Below, in pieces: positions 41,392-53,600 of a stretch of 64,000 nt of DNA; positions within the stretch are counted from its first letter, which is position 1; every line of letters starts with the position of its first letter. The notes beneath the pieces were generated by a model. It was not told the origin of the DNA, did not search any database, and saw nothing but the letters and a program-made list of their open reading frames with translations. The stretch is from Rostratula benghalensis (Eukaryota > Chordata > Aves > Charadriiformes > Rostratulidae): positions 2,160,238-2,224,237 of the forward strand of contig VXAI01000090.1 in NCBI GenBank assembly GCA_013399305.1. The letters are read 5' to 3'. A program made the position numbers and the translations under genes.

Positions 41392-43049
41392 TCATGAAAT
41401 CAATCTGTTTGTGCAGATACTATCTGTGGCATCTGGTCTTCTACTAAATTATATGTATGCACATAATCACTCCATATGTATTTACTCCAAATTTCCTGAA
41501 GATCCTGATTCGCTGAGGTGCAAATTGCTGAGCTTCATACACCACTAAGTTTTCATTAAGTAATTCAGTTCTTACTGTATTATTTTGCAATTCTGCATCT
41601 TTATGACTAAGTACATGCCACAGTATCTAAGAGACAAGAACAATTAATGACCATAGTGAAAGAAAAGAAATTTTAAATCCATTTTACGTACATTTTACTG
41701 ACACCAACACAAACTACACCAACCAGGGAGTAAAATTTTAACTCAACATCACACAGTAAGATGCTACTAAAAAAATTTCAGAAATTCTGGTTTTTAGCCA
41801 AGGATAGTTTTAACAACTGTCATCAGGAGAGTGAATAAGTAAATGTCAGTGCCAGGTCCTGGTCCAATTGCTCCAGGAGATGTTCACAATCAACATAGTT
41901 AACAGAGTTTCTCATAACTGTTTCCAGGCAATATCTGGCAGCTAGATGGTGACATATTGCACAGTGATTTTTTTTTTTTTTTTTTCACTCACAGCTTCTG
42001 ATTGCAGATTAACACCTGCAAGAACTTCACAGAGTTTGCATTAATACTAAATAAGAATCTCTCTCCTGCAAATCATTATTCTGACAATACTCAAGTTTAT
42101 ACCATTTGCTTGACCTCTTACTTCAGAATTAGATGAAGATCTGGGAAAACTCTTCACATTGTCACTTAAAGGACCCAGTCAAGATATGTTCTTGAACATA
42201 CCTATATTTACTATATAATCCCACTATAGCAAATGAAGTCAGAGAATGAAATTATTGTGAAGTCAGCTAAATTCTGTCTTGATTAAATCTTGTAAGGAGC
42301 AATTAACTAAATCACAGGTTTCTAGACTATAAATATGCATTCAAATGTGATAGAAGACACTTGATAATGGTTTCTGGTTATTTAATGATATAGAACTAGG
42401 TTTTCAAAATGATTGTCTTCATTTAAATAAGCTACATTGCTATTAGCTTTCAAAGAGGCACCTGTGCAGGTTAGATGCTTAGCATTTCCTCTGGAAAATT
42501 CCAACTTGTCAAAACCAAATCTTTTTTGTAAGAATGTGACAGGTTCACAGACTCAAATTCAAAGCAAAATACCAAAGATAAAGCCATACTGAAGCTCAAA
42601 GCATCCAAACAGCTCAACAGCTAAGGCAAGGAAATAGATTCAGCTTCAAATCTTTTCCTTTTTGAGATTAATGGTTTGAAATTTGTTTTACATTTAGTGA
42701 AGCCTCTTTATGTAGTTTTCAATGTCAGTCTTTTTTACTGTCTTACTATACAAAGTGAAATAGATACAACATAAGATTTTGCCTTAAAGTTGTAACAAAG
42801 ACATGGACAGGCTGAGAGTGCACTCTTTGTGCAGTGCTGTAGAGAAATACTCATGCTAGGCTAGACTGAGGTTTCTTAGGCACCAGAAGGAGTAGAGAAA
42901 AAGCAAAAGCATCATTTTTATTTGCATAGACAATAAAGAAATAAATAAATTCGGGCACAATAAATAAATAAATAGATAAATTCAGACATTTGTTCCTTAA
43001 CTGCCTCCCAGGATGAGAACCAGAAGACCAACCACCTCATTCTTACTTA

Positions 43050-44008
43050 AGTCCCTGGAAAAGAATGGAATGAATCTTCCTGGGAGGTATCACAAGTCAA
43101 ATGCAACATGTGAAAGGGAAAAGCCAGCACAGATTCACCAAGAGCATATTGTGCTTGACAAATCAAATTGTCTCCTACAACAAAGTAACCTGCTTGGATG
43201 ATGTATGTTGAATGGTGAACATTTTCTACACGGATTTCTCAAAGGCTTTTGACACAGTTCCCCACAGCCTCCTGTGAGAGAATCCAACGCATTATGGTCT
43301 GGGCAAGTGTGGTGGGTGGGGAACCAACTGACAGGCTGCACCCAGAGTGGTGGTACATACCTCCCTTTCTAACCATCAACCTCTTACAAGTAGGGTCCCC
43401 CAGGGATTAATACTGTGCCAAACAATTAATATCACAGAATCACAGAATATCAGGGATTGGAAGGGACCTTAAAAGATCATCTAGTCCAATCGCCCCACTG
43501 GAGCAGGAACACCTCAGGAATATCTTCATAAATTATTTGGATGATGAGAACAAGTGTATCCTGATAAAGTTTGCTGATGACACCTAACTGAGTAGGGAAG
43601 TGGACACTTTGGAAGGAAGAGCCACTCTGCAGGAAGATCTTGATAGGCTGGAAGAGTGGGCTAATAGGAAATTTAACGAAGTTAAACGAGGACAAGCATA
43701 AGGTCTTCCACCTGGGAAAACATAATCCAGGAGTGCAGCACAGGCTGGGATCTACCCAGCTGGGCAGCAGCTCTGCGGAAAGGGACCTGGGGTTCCTGGT
43801 GGACAACACACTCATTATGAGTGAACATTGTGCTGCTGGATCAAAGAAAGTCAACAGGATGTTGGATTGCATCAACAAGGGCATCACCAGCAGAGACAAA
43901 GTAATTATCACACTTAACAGCTTGCCAGGCCACACCTGGAATACTGTGTTCAATTTTGGTCTCCACAACACAAAAAAAAAGATGTACACAGGCTGGAGAG
44001 AGCCGTAG
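43050..44008 (+). pseudogene. CR1 LINE ORF2 reverse-transcriptase fossil
   Basis: This is a broken copy of the CR1 pol reading frame. Read with frame changes it shows FSKAFDTVPHS, then a VPQG-like segment, NIFIN, the catalytic-type KFADDT, and further downstream LGSSSAERDLGFLVDN and a CINKGITSRD segment, in normal CR1 order. Stops and frameshifts (for example after FADDT and near 43680) make it non-functional. It lacks the 5' end and the 3' UTR tail. It is interrupted at 43434-43518 by a second CR1 fragment in the opposite direction. Confidence 0.9.
43428..43524 (-). mobile_element. CR1 3'-tail fragment nested in the CR1 RT fossil, with 6-bp direct repeats
   Basis: An 85-bp insert (43434-43518) reads ACAGAATCACAGAATATCAG through AGCAGGAACACCTCAGG on the plus strand, the 3' tail of a CR1 in minus orientation. 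AATATC flanks it at 43428-43433 and 43519-43524. Removing insert plus one repeat restores the expected continuity of the host CR1 from its VPQG region to NIFIN. It is therefore a later, severely 5'-truncated insertion. Confidence 0.88.
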
Positions 44009-44748
44009 ACTAGGTTTTATGAGATGTTAATGTTTGCACTAGGCTGTAACCAAGGCTGTGGTTTGGGTAAGATACTCACTGCAAGCACTCTTCTGCAGGC
44101 CACAGCTCTGGGCAAGCAGCTGGCACCCTCCGCGCTCCCCACCCTGCAGGTTGTGGGAGCCCAGCAGAAAGGTGCTGTTCCCAGGGACGGTGCTTTCTCC
44201 AGAGGAAATGGAAGGACACTGGGAAAAAAGACACAGCTGCTAGGTGGAATGATGCCTGTACTACAGGCATCACTCTTTTCTTTGACACAGGTAAGTCTTG
44301 CTCATCAAACTACCACCAGTTCTTTACAAAATTTTATTTTACCTTGAATGTCAAGCATATTAACAATCTTTGATAGTAGGACAACAGAAAAACCACACAT
44401 TAGAAAAAGCCACTTATAAAGCGTTGATTAAGTTCAATACAAGATTTTGCCTTAATTTAAGAAACAGATTTTAAATTCTCACGGGAACTGTGACTTTGCA
44501 AAAGCAAGAAGTACACCTCATTAGCAAAGCATACAATGAAAGTTACACGTAACTTGCTTAAAATTAAAACTGAAACAGCGTAACAAACATTGCAGTTAGT
44601 GAGCCAGCAGTTAGACCTTTCTCCTTGTAAACCTGATTCTTTAATTGGGCAACTGCAGTCCTTGGGGAGAAAGAGTAAAGGGTATATAACTTAATACTTA
44701 ATTAGGCAGAACTGTTACATTCAAATACATTGCAAATATTTTTTAATT
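44009..44748. other. Intergenic, GC-richer patch with a palindrome, then AT-rich
   Basis: Positions 44040-44290 are GC-richer than the surroundings and directly follow the CR1 fossil. They may be part of another old element, but I do not recognise it. The 23-bp palindrome is listed separately. The rest is AT-rich and may include the distal COL21A1 3' UTR. Confidence 0.5.
44250..44272. repeat. 23-bp palindrome (11-bp arms, 1-base centre)
   Basis: TGATGCCTGTA, a central C, then TACAGGCATCA. The arms are perfect reverse complements. It could be a binding site for a dimeric factor, a small hairpin, or a remnant of a mobile element. Confidence 0.9.
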
Positions 44749-45521
44749 TTTATTTTTGTCAAGTCATAGCTACAAGCAAGCTATACCAGTTTTTTTGTTA
44801 TTTATTCTTTTTAATGCTATTTTCATATAAGGTGGATCACACACATAGAGCTTTTTGACCTTTTGTAGCTGACAGTACCATCTCCAATAAAACCTCGGCC
44901 TTTCTTGAACCAGAAGTTCTACCCTTGCTTTTCACCTTGGTTTTAAGCAAGACAAAATAGGTGATATTATTTCCATAATAAATCCAGATATTTATCTTAA
45001 TTTACAAAAATCTGATATATGAATTCACTCACAGAGCACTTGGAGCTATGACATATGAAATGTACACAAGGCAATGAGATTCACACACATATGAAGTCAA
45101 AGCCAGCCACATTCTTTCAAAATCAAATACTCTATGTTGGCTGCATGTGAAAAATTTCACAGTAATTTATTCCTGACCAAAACCATTTTAGGCCTAATCC
45201 TGCTCCCAGCGGTATCTCCAGCAATTTTGCAAAGGATTTCAGTGGTAACAGAAGTATGATAGGACAATTAAATACTAAATATCAAATAGTATAGTTAATT
45301 TTATTCCTACTATGACTGATGCTCTCTTTAAAAACACTTGAGATTCAATTGATGCAAGTTATAAAAAAATTGTTGGAGTTTCTTTTCTAAAGGAATGTAT
45401 ACCCTTTGGCAGAGGTACTTTTGTTCCTACTTATGGCATTATTGCTGGTCACCTTCCTGAGAACTGAAAGACCATAAAAGACAAGCACCATACCTATTCC
45501 TCTAAATTATTGTATCACAAA
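44749..45521 (-). other. COL21A1: Probable COL21A1 3' UTR with candidate poly(A) signals
   Basis: This is the sequence just after the stop codon. AATAAA on the minus strand occurs at 45300-45305, 45166-45171, 44801-44806 and 44749-44754. The AT-rich composition makes chance hexamers common, so the real cleavage site cannot be chosen from sequence. The lower boundary is a guess at the more distal pair. No repeat was recognised in this stretch. Confidence 0.35.
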
Positions 45522-45709
45522 TTAATAATTTGGTCCCTTCCTAAATGGATCTCTCCCCACAATTACACTAAAACATAGTGATGGGTCACAAATTCCAGGG
45601 GGTCCAACTGGTCCTGGCATTCCTGGACTGCCACGATCTCCATCTTTACCAGGCTGCCCACGCTCTCCAGGACGTCCTTCCTTACTCATACCCGGAGGAC
45701 CTTCAGGAC
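45522..45709 (-). CDS. COL21A1: COL21A1 last coding exon: end of COL1, NC1 and stop
   Basis: The acceptor is gtgttgttaag. After completing a Gly codon it encodes [11 protein letters not shown], where GMSKE is a second break in the triplet pattern, then nine triplets and GICDPSLC, the GxCxxxxC motif that in FACITs forms interchain disulfides at the COL1/NC1 border. A short tail ends in DPFRKGPNY and TAA (45524-45522). There are 188 coding bases in this exon. Confidence 0.97.
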
Positions 45710-48700
45710 CTTAACAACACACATGTAATTAAAAAATACATTACAGAATACTTTTACTAAAATGAAAGCAAGAATGGACCCACAAACTCCTGCTCTTTGA
45801 TGAAATATGCAGATTAAGAAAACTTTTTCTGAAAAAGACATTTCTTGTCAAAAACTGCTTATATGTTTATGCAAACATGACCCTTTACTAAGATACTGTT
45901 TTTAAAGCATGTGGAAAACACTTTAAATACAAATCCTTTTAAAAGGAAGTATTAAAAATATATCTACTTTAGTAAACTGTTATACTTTATCATATAATCT
46001 GGAACCACCATGGGATGAATCAATCTTCCTTATTTCTATTCATTTCTCTGGCTTCGGATCAGGCTGTAATGCTCAACTTTGCATTTTGCATGAATACACT
46101 GCTTTCAGGAAGAACATTTTCCTTCACTAAGCAATGCTTATGAGTCACATGATTATATCAGGGCTCAGTTTTCAGATAACGTCTGACTTCAAGACCCATC
46201 TATCAAGAAACAACAGTCTCAGGTATCAATCTCTACAAGACCTGGCTGATATGAAATAGCAAGTTATATGACAATTTAAAAGGCATGCTAGAAACAGACA
46301 TTATGTGATATATATATCATGTATGATAAAGATGTGTAAAAACTATCTATTTTTTTCCAAATTATATCAACAATTTTTCTAAACCACACTCCTTTAGATA
46401 TTATTAGCATGTACTGAATCTGCACAGCTGAACCATCCCTCACCTGGAGGTCCTGGGGGGCCTTGGATCCCAGGAACCCCAATTCCTTGATTGCCTTTTG
46501 CGCCATTTTTCCCTGGTAGTCCTGTGAATTAACAAACACGTGTATATCTTTATACACTAAGAATATTTTCACCCAATAAATTAGGAAGTCAGTATTTGAA
46601 TAAAATATGTAATAGTTCAAAACCAAATACTATGATGTAAAATAAGCACTTCCTTGTAACCTGCACAGTGTAAGTGGGTTCTAAATTACCACAATTTCTA
46701 CTGAATTAAGAGCTGATACAGCACCTGTTAAGCAGAGAGACACTATGAGTTGAGGGAATAGATGATAAGCTAAGTAATTTGTTGTGATTGCCTTTCCATT
46801 GTCAAAGTTTTAAAGTTATATGACGGAAGTGTAAGGTATTTACCACAGACAATCTTCTACAACACACAGCAGAATTAATTCTCCACCAAAGAAATACTGA
46901 TAGAGGCAAAATATGTGCTCTCTTGCACTAGTACAACCCAATAAATTCAGTTTCTTCATAGAAAGAGATATTAATTTTTCCAACTCTTTTGGAATAGTCA
47001 GAACTGTTAGTATTAGCTCCAGAGGAAAACAGCACATTTGCCTGCCTACCCTTGGCACAATTACTAGTTATCTGTGATTCATACAGCTTTCCTGATCATT
47101 TTGATGCTACAGGAAACACAGGTGCTGCTGGGACCAGTTACCATTATGGACTTCACTTTTTGGTCTAGTTCCACCTTATACATTCATACTTAAGTTAAAA
47201 TCTGTGAATACATCACAGAAATCAGTTGGAGTACTTAGATGGATGAGTTACCTGAAAGCATAAAACTTAGCTTGCCTAAAAAGAAACCAGAATATTTGAG
47301 AAAAGCATGTAGAAAGGAGTAAAAATCCTTATGAGATAAAAAGAAAGGAGAAAAACCCAGGAAAACAGAGGGAGTATAAAGGTTGTTGCATGCCAAAAAG
47401 CAGACTACAGGGTACCAGCTAGAAGTACTTAGGAAGAAAAGAAGATATGTCTAAGTGTATTTGATCTAAAAAAAAGAATTTATCTAATTGTAGTTTAGAA
47501 CATTTACAGGAGATTAAGAATTCTTTAAAATCAAAACAAAGTTTAACTATAGTAGAACTGAACACTAGCTATCTTGTTGCATTCTTGCATCTTCTCTTCT
47601 TCTGACATGCGTTTTTTTATAAGTGGTGAAACATTTACATTAGACCATGTCATAAATTACACTTTGTGATACAAACTCAGATATTCCCTTACTCCACCCT
47701 GAACTAATCCCATTGAAAACTGGAAGAAGAAAAGAGTCATAAAGGCCATTAACACCATGACACATGCATGCAGTACCTCTTGTCCCACGAGCCCCAGGGC
47801 GACCCGGGATGCCTGTCAGCCCTGGAATGCCATCATTTCCTGGTAAACCAGGAAACCCTCTTGGGCCTTCAGGGCCTCTTGGACCTGGTGGTCCTGGAAG
47901 TCCTGGGGAAGCACTTTGGGATTGACAGTGGTTACAGTTTTGCAGCCTTCCACTCTGGAGGATAGCAGGCAATTGGGCTGGGAGAATTCAAACAAAAAAA
48001 TTGCTTAGCAATACAGAAATATTGCCCATAGCAACTAATACAACAGTATTTTCCTCTCTTTAGAAAATATTTATATTTATNNNNNNNNNNNNNNNNNNNN
48101 NNNNNNNNNNNNNNNNNNNNNNNNNNNNNNNNNNNNNNNNNNNNNNNNNNNNNNNNAGAAAACAAGATAGTGAAGTATGTACCCTGTATAGAAAATTTAT
48201 TTTCTATTTTCTGTAGAAAATTTATTTTCTACACAGAAATACACTTCCATGCATGCAGGAAAACAAATGATAAATCAGCAATATTGATCTTGCTCTCATG
48301 AAAGCACTTTTGTAATTTATCAGGAAACTTCTTTAGCAATTTATACAATGAAAGAATGATAGAAAGGCTTTGAAACTTACTTCTCAATACATCTGAACAC
48401 ACCTGTCGAATAAATTCTTCTGAAAATTCTCGTGCCTGAATTGAACAGAGAACAGTTTAAAAAAAGACAGCATGTTTGGGGTTCTTAAGGTACCCAAAAT
48501 GGCAAGTTTGAGATCCTATACATACAGGTTTTCCATCTGATCCAGGTGGTCCTGGGGGTCCTCTGTCTCCTGGCTGACCTCTGATACCAGGAGGTCCAAC
48601 CAAACCCTGGATACCAGATTCTCCTTTCTGCCCATTGATGCCTCGGACACCTGGATCTCCTTTCTCACCTTTCTGGAATGAAAACCAAGGAAAAGCCAAT

Positions 48701-50585
48701 TATATTTTCACAGACCATTTAGAAGCTAGGTAGCACCAAGCAAGCATATTCTGAGATTAATATAAGTTGTTGCTCAAAATTAACTTGATACTAATGAGAT
48801 CTATTTTACTAAAATGTACTAAAGTTTTCAGATCCTTTAATAACTGGTTCAGGCTGAATTATTAACCAAATATAACTAGAAATAAATTACCATTACATTT
48901 TTTTTTTAAATCTTAAGGACCCATTTTACTTACTAATAAATATAAAACAAAATAGTCTCCCTTATTAATATTTGGAAGGACTTTATTCACCTTTCCATAA
49001 GAATTAGGTCATTTGTTACAGTACATTAAAATCCCTAGAAGACTGGAAAAATTAGAAGTGAAATTTTGGTATCACTGAAGTTCTTGAAAAACTACTATAA
49101 TAATCAAGACTTTCAAGACTTTTACCTGATGCCTGTAGCATATAAGATAAAGGGAAAACATGGTTTTATTTCAGTAAGGGGGCTTTTGTGGTATTTTGCT
49201 GACTTCATTTGTTCTTGGAAAAAGTTAAAATAATACAGAAAATATTTTGATATATCTTCATCAAAGCAATGGTTCTTCTATGTATGGAATTATGCACTGC
49301 AATACCTTATGTGGAACTCTTTCCCTATGCTGGAGCCAAAAAAATATATCTGTACAATGTAATTTTCTGAGTGCCCAAGATTAACTTTAGCATACTATGT
49401 TTGCTCCCTGATGAGATTTTTCTTTCCATTTTTGCACAGCTTCTGTGCAATGTTATCAGTTGCTTCACGATTTTGTTTTGCCCTTTCCACCTGTTTTAGA
49501 TGGAATTACGGAAACAAGGCAGCAGGATTACTATCACAAAACAATAATGAAGGTTTAAGAAATACTCAGGCATACGGTCTTTGTAGATTTCTACTGAATT
49601 TTAAATTATGGTATTCATTATTTGTCACCTTCTATATACTAGTTATAAAAAATCTTTAAACCTGAAAAATTCAAAGCTCTCTGGCTTGCTTTGAATTATT
49701 AACAATGCCCCGAGTTGTAAGTGAAATGATAGAATGAATTATTGCAGGGTAGAAAGCTTCAAATGCAGTATTGGGTTACTTAATTTTATACAGAGAGCTG
49801 GATGCTAAAATAAGGCAGGCAGTATTTCCTCTTAAAAGCAACAGAGAAAAGACACCAAATGTGACAGATGTCAGTCAATTGCCTGTGATTACTGCTGGAA
49901 AGAGGGTCCACCAGTAAATTGCCATGCATGAACTAAAGAGTAATCCATATACTCTTCCCACTACAAAAGTTATACACCAATTCAGAACTGACCTTTTCAA
50001 TGTTGTAGTTGTATTTTACTTTCTTGATACTATCATTTTGAATGTCACAGAAAATTGATACTATTAGTTAAACCACGTAGATTTGTACTTGTTTATTTCT
50101 ATTAGATAACTACAAATTTCCATTTAACAGGGTCAGCAGGGCTTGGAGGTAAACATATGGAGCATATAGAGCTGCCTGTGGCTATATTAGAAGCTACATG
50201 TGCTGGGATCTGAAAATCATGCTGTTCTCGAAGCTATAAGTTATTTAATTTTAAGTACTTTTACAACTGTGTTTACATAAAAGACATCTGACTTGCCAGT
50301 TGATTTATTTGGGCTAAATGTTAAAGGGGGTAGAAAACATTAAGAACCAGTGAAATATTGAGAAAATGGTATCTATTGTAGAAAAATATTACAGGCAAGA
50401 AGCCAATACAAAAACACCGAGACAAAATGCTGGAAACATCAGCACAACTGCCTGCAGAGCTTGCCAAAAAGTAAATGAAATTGCCAAGGGAACATTTTCT
50501 GCAGTAAATTTTGGTCTTGTAATACTCAGCCACATCCATTGTGTGGCCCTGGTTGTTGACCCTTGCTATTGGCAAAGAAAACAAA

Positions 50586-50618
<33 letters not shown>

Positions 50619-53600
50619 AAAAGGAAGAGAGAGCAATAAGAGCTAAGAAGTACAGAGAGAAGAAACTTATTGAGGAGTCAGGGCCTAACAAAAGACAACA
50701 TATTTTATAAAAACAGAAAATAAACTAAATATAGAGTTCTGATAAGTAAATACAATGACATCACTATATCTTAGCACGTAGCAAGTATATTATTTAAAGG
50801 ATTTTTCAAAAGAAGTATACTATATATATGATTTACAATATTTAATGAAGATAGTTCAATAGTATATAAGGAATCTTCTATCAATTTTGGCAATTATTTA
50901 GCAAAACACCTATAAGACAGTCAGAAATTTTAAGTATTTCATAGAACCACAACAGTATACAGGGCAATTTTTATGTTTAAACACATAAAATTATTTAATT
51001 ATCAGAATTGCTCTTCCAATTAATATGACCATTTACTGGCATGCAACAATGCTGTAATGAAAATGGGTTGAACAAAGAAATCTCTAAATAGAGTTGAAAA
51101 ATAACTATATTAATGGGATATTTTGTACCCCGATTTCACTAAATATTAGAATAAATAAAAATAACTAAGAAAATCAATTTTTTAAATAACAATTTCTCAA
51201 TAACATGCAAGAGAAAGATGAAACGGTCTGGCCATAAATAGATCTACATTAGCAAAACATGAGAAAAAAAACCCCAAAAGATGGGACTTCTAAAAATATC
51301 CTGGAGAGCAACCGATGCTATTTCTGACAGACAAAGAGCAGTCCAAGCAGGCATCCCCTTACTCAGATTTCAGGCTGAGTTAAATTATTCCTGTATAAAT
51401 CTAGTAGTAGAAAGAATTCTGCCCTGCATTTTCTGAGTCAAGCTCAAAGACAGAAACCTCTAAAAAAAAATAAAAATATTTCTAAAGTCTTCACTATATT
51501 CCTTTTCATTAGCTTTGAAATAATGGCACACAAAGAAATCTCACTGGTGAAGGTTAAAATACACAAGACAAATAGTTCAGCTGTGGAAGTCCTTACCATA
51601 GATGATTATGGAAGCTAAAAGTACAGTATATCAGCACAGTTCAAAATGAATTAGGAACATTTAAAATTAACATTAAATGGTCTTGATCTCTACCTTAAAT
51701 CCCTCTCACTTGTTGACTGCCAAAAAGATTGAAGGTACAAAAGAGGGATCTCCTTTGTGTGTTCTGTTAATATTGTATCCTGCCCTGCTATTATTGGCTG
51801 CTGCTAAACAAAACGGATAATTTTGATCATGTATTCTATATTCTTTTATGAATATATTTTATTTTTCAATTAACTTATAATCTCTAGAGTTTTCTTCTTC
51901 AATTATTTTCCTTTTCAACTAGATCCTTCTTGGTTGGTTCTCTTAAAGAACCAAGAATATTCTCTTAAAGTATACACTTGGCTCTAATTATTTTTTAATC
52001 TTTCATTTAATGAAATACATATTTCACTAGGTCACTTTTTAACAAATATCTCTTTCTCTTCTCTGATATTTCTCAATTCACTTTTCTTTTGTTGCTTATA
52101 GAGATGGGTACAGAAATAAGACTGTAAACATACATTTTACAGATCACTTAATTTGCAGAAAAATTTTTTTTTAATACTCTATTTGTTATTACCAAATACT
52201 TACTTCTCCTCGTTCTCCACTCAATCCTTCTACTCCCTTTAGGAATTAATATGAAAAAAAAAATTAAAAAAAAAAGGTGAGCTAAAAAAAATAATATTTT
52301 GTCTTTTGTTTTCAATAATTAATTACAAGTGCCAATTTTTAAAGATTCTGTGACTATGTGCTATTTGTACAACAAACCAAACTGCATATAGGGATGAAAA
52401 ATGTACATCATAGTGAATTAACGCTTTGGAAATACTTGTAATAGCACATACCAAAAGTATAAATTTGGAATATATCATACATATTCTAAACAGACATAAT
52501 AAAGACATATAGGCAATATCTTATTCACTCTACAAAAGGAAAAATAAATAAAATTTGGTATTCTAGCAAAAGCAAACTCCTGATTCTACCAGTTTAATAA
52601 TGTCTTACTATACAGAATTCAAGTTCAGAGCCTTTGAAATACAAAATCAAGCCAGTTTGAAAGCCGTATTTTGCAAGTTGGAAAATGGTTTCAGTGTTAT
52701 TTCTGCCAAAAAATTCAAGAGTGTTAATGATCATTGAGTTCCATGGCAAGATGGCAGCTCAGTGCACGCTTTTTCACTTTTCTGCTCTACTCTTATGGAC
52801 AAGGGAATCTTTGTTGTATCTTTGAGAAGTCCTGGAGGGCTGAGAAACCTTGGAGGGACCTAGTCTTGTCTACCAGAAGTATTTGAATGACTGACTTGTT
52901 GGTTGCTGACCAAGCTAGATAAGCACGGGAAACAATTTTATTCTGTAATATTTTTTTTTCTCAAAAAAAAAAAGAAAGAAAAAAAAAAAAGCAAGCAACA
53001 TTAATTCAGTTGCATCATTCTATCTGTAAAAAAAAAAAAAAGAAAATATTTTCTTTCACTATGAGTTTGTTTTATCTTATGAGTAAAATAATAAATATTT
53101 TTAAAAATTGTCCATTCTTTGCCAAAGGAAAAAAAAGGAAGCTTGATTTGTAAAATGGTAGAGTAGGTCATTGCATTTGGTTAAAACCAATGACTGGCCT
53201 TTTATTTTAAACTATTTCTTTTCAACAGTATCTGGTCAGCTTTACTAACAGACTCCTGTCAACCTACATACCCCTGAAAGTGATAAAACTAGGCTAACAT
53301 ACAATCTAGATCTCCTGCCTATGCTCCACTGGAATCAACTCCTGGCTAGACAGCAGCTGTATCGATGTCGTAATTCTGAAAAAAGCAACAGTGACTTCCT
53401 TCCAAGTCTAGTTTTAGATATGTACCTCTAGCAAATACTTCTCTGTTTAGACACAACATAGATTATGCAGTTAACAAGTGTTTATAAATACTAACAGTTA
53501 TTTTCTGCGGTATAACAAGATAAGCCAACTATGACACACACAAACAGAATACACTGTCCCAGAGTTAAAGGGGAAACAACTGGATCTCACTGATTTGCAG

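Larger units (their letters stand above)
31546..43049. other. Intergenic, 11.5 kb, simple repeats only
   Basis: No gene or transposon was recognised. It contains a perfect 28-bp duplication (38600-38655), T24 at 39548-39571, T18 at 41968-41985, GATA repeats at 41372-41391 and an AAAT/AAAG-rich tract at 42938-42976. A 123-codon open frame at 36420-36791 has no recognisable product. Confidence 0.65.

Noticed and set aside
43640..44008. 122-codon open frame as a possible host gene
   Set aside because: It is the downstream part of CR1 ORF2, and the stops and frameshifts before it show a dead element.
47768..47965. Plus-strand open frame over the 201-bp exon
   Set aside because: It is the antisense shadow of the COL21A1 NC2/COL1 exon.
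50366..50710. 114-codon plus-strand open frame ending in poly-Lys, with a poly-A tract that might be a retrocopy tail
   Set aside because: The Lys run is a translated homopolymer. No known protein is seen upstream of the A run and no flanking direct repeat was found.
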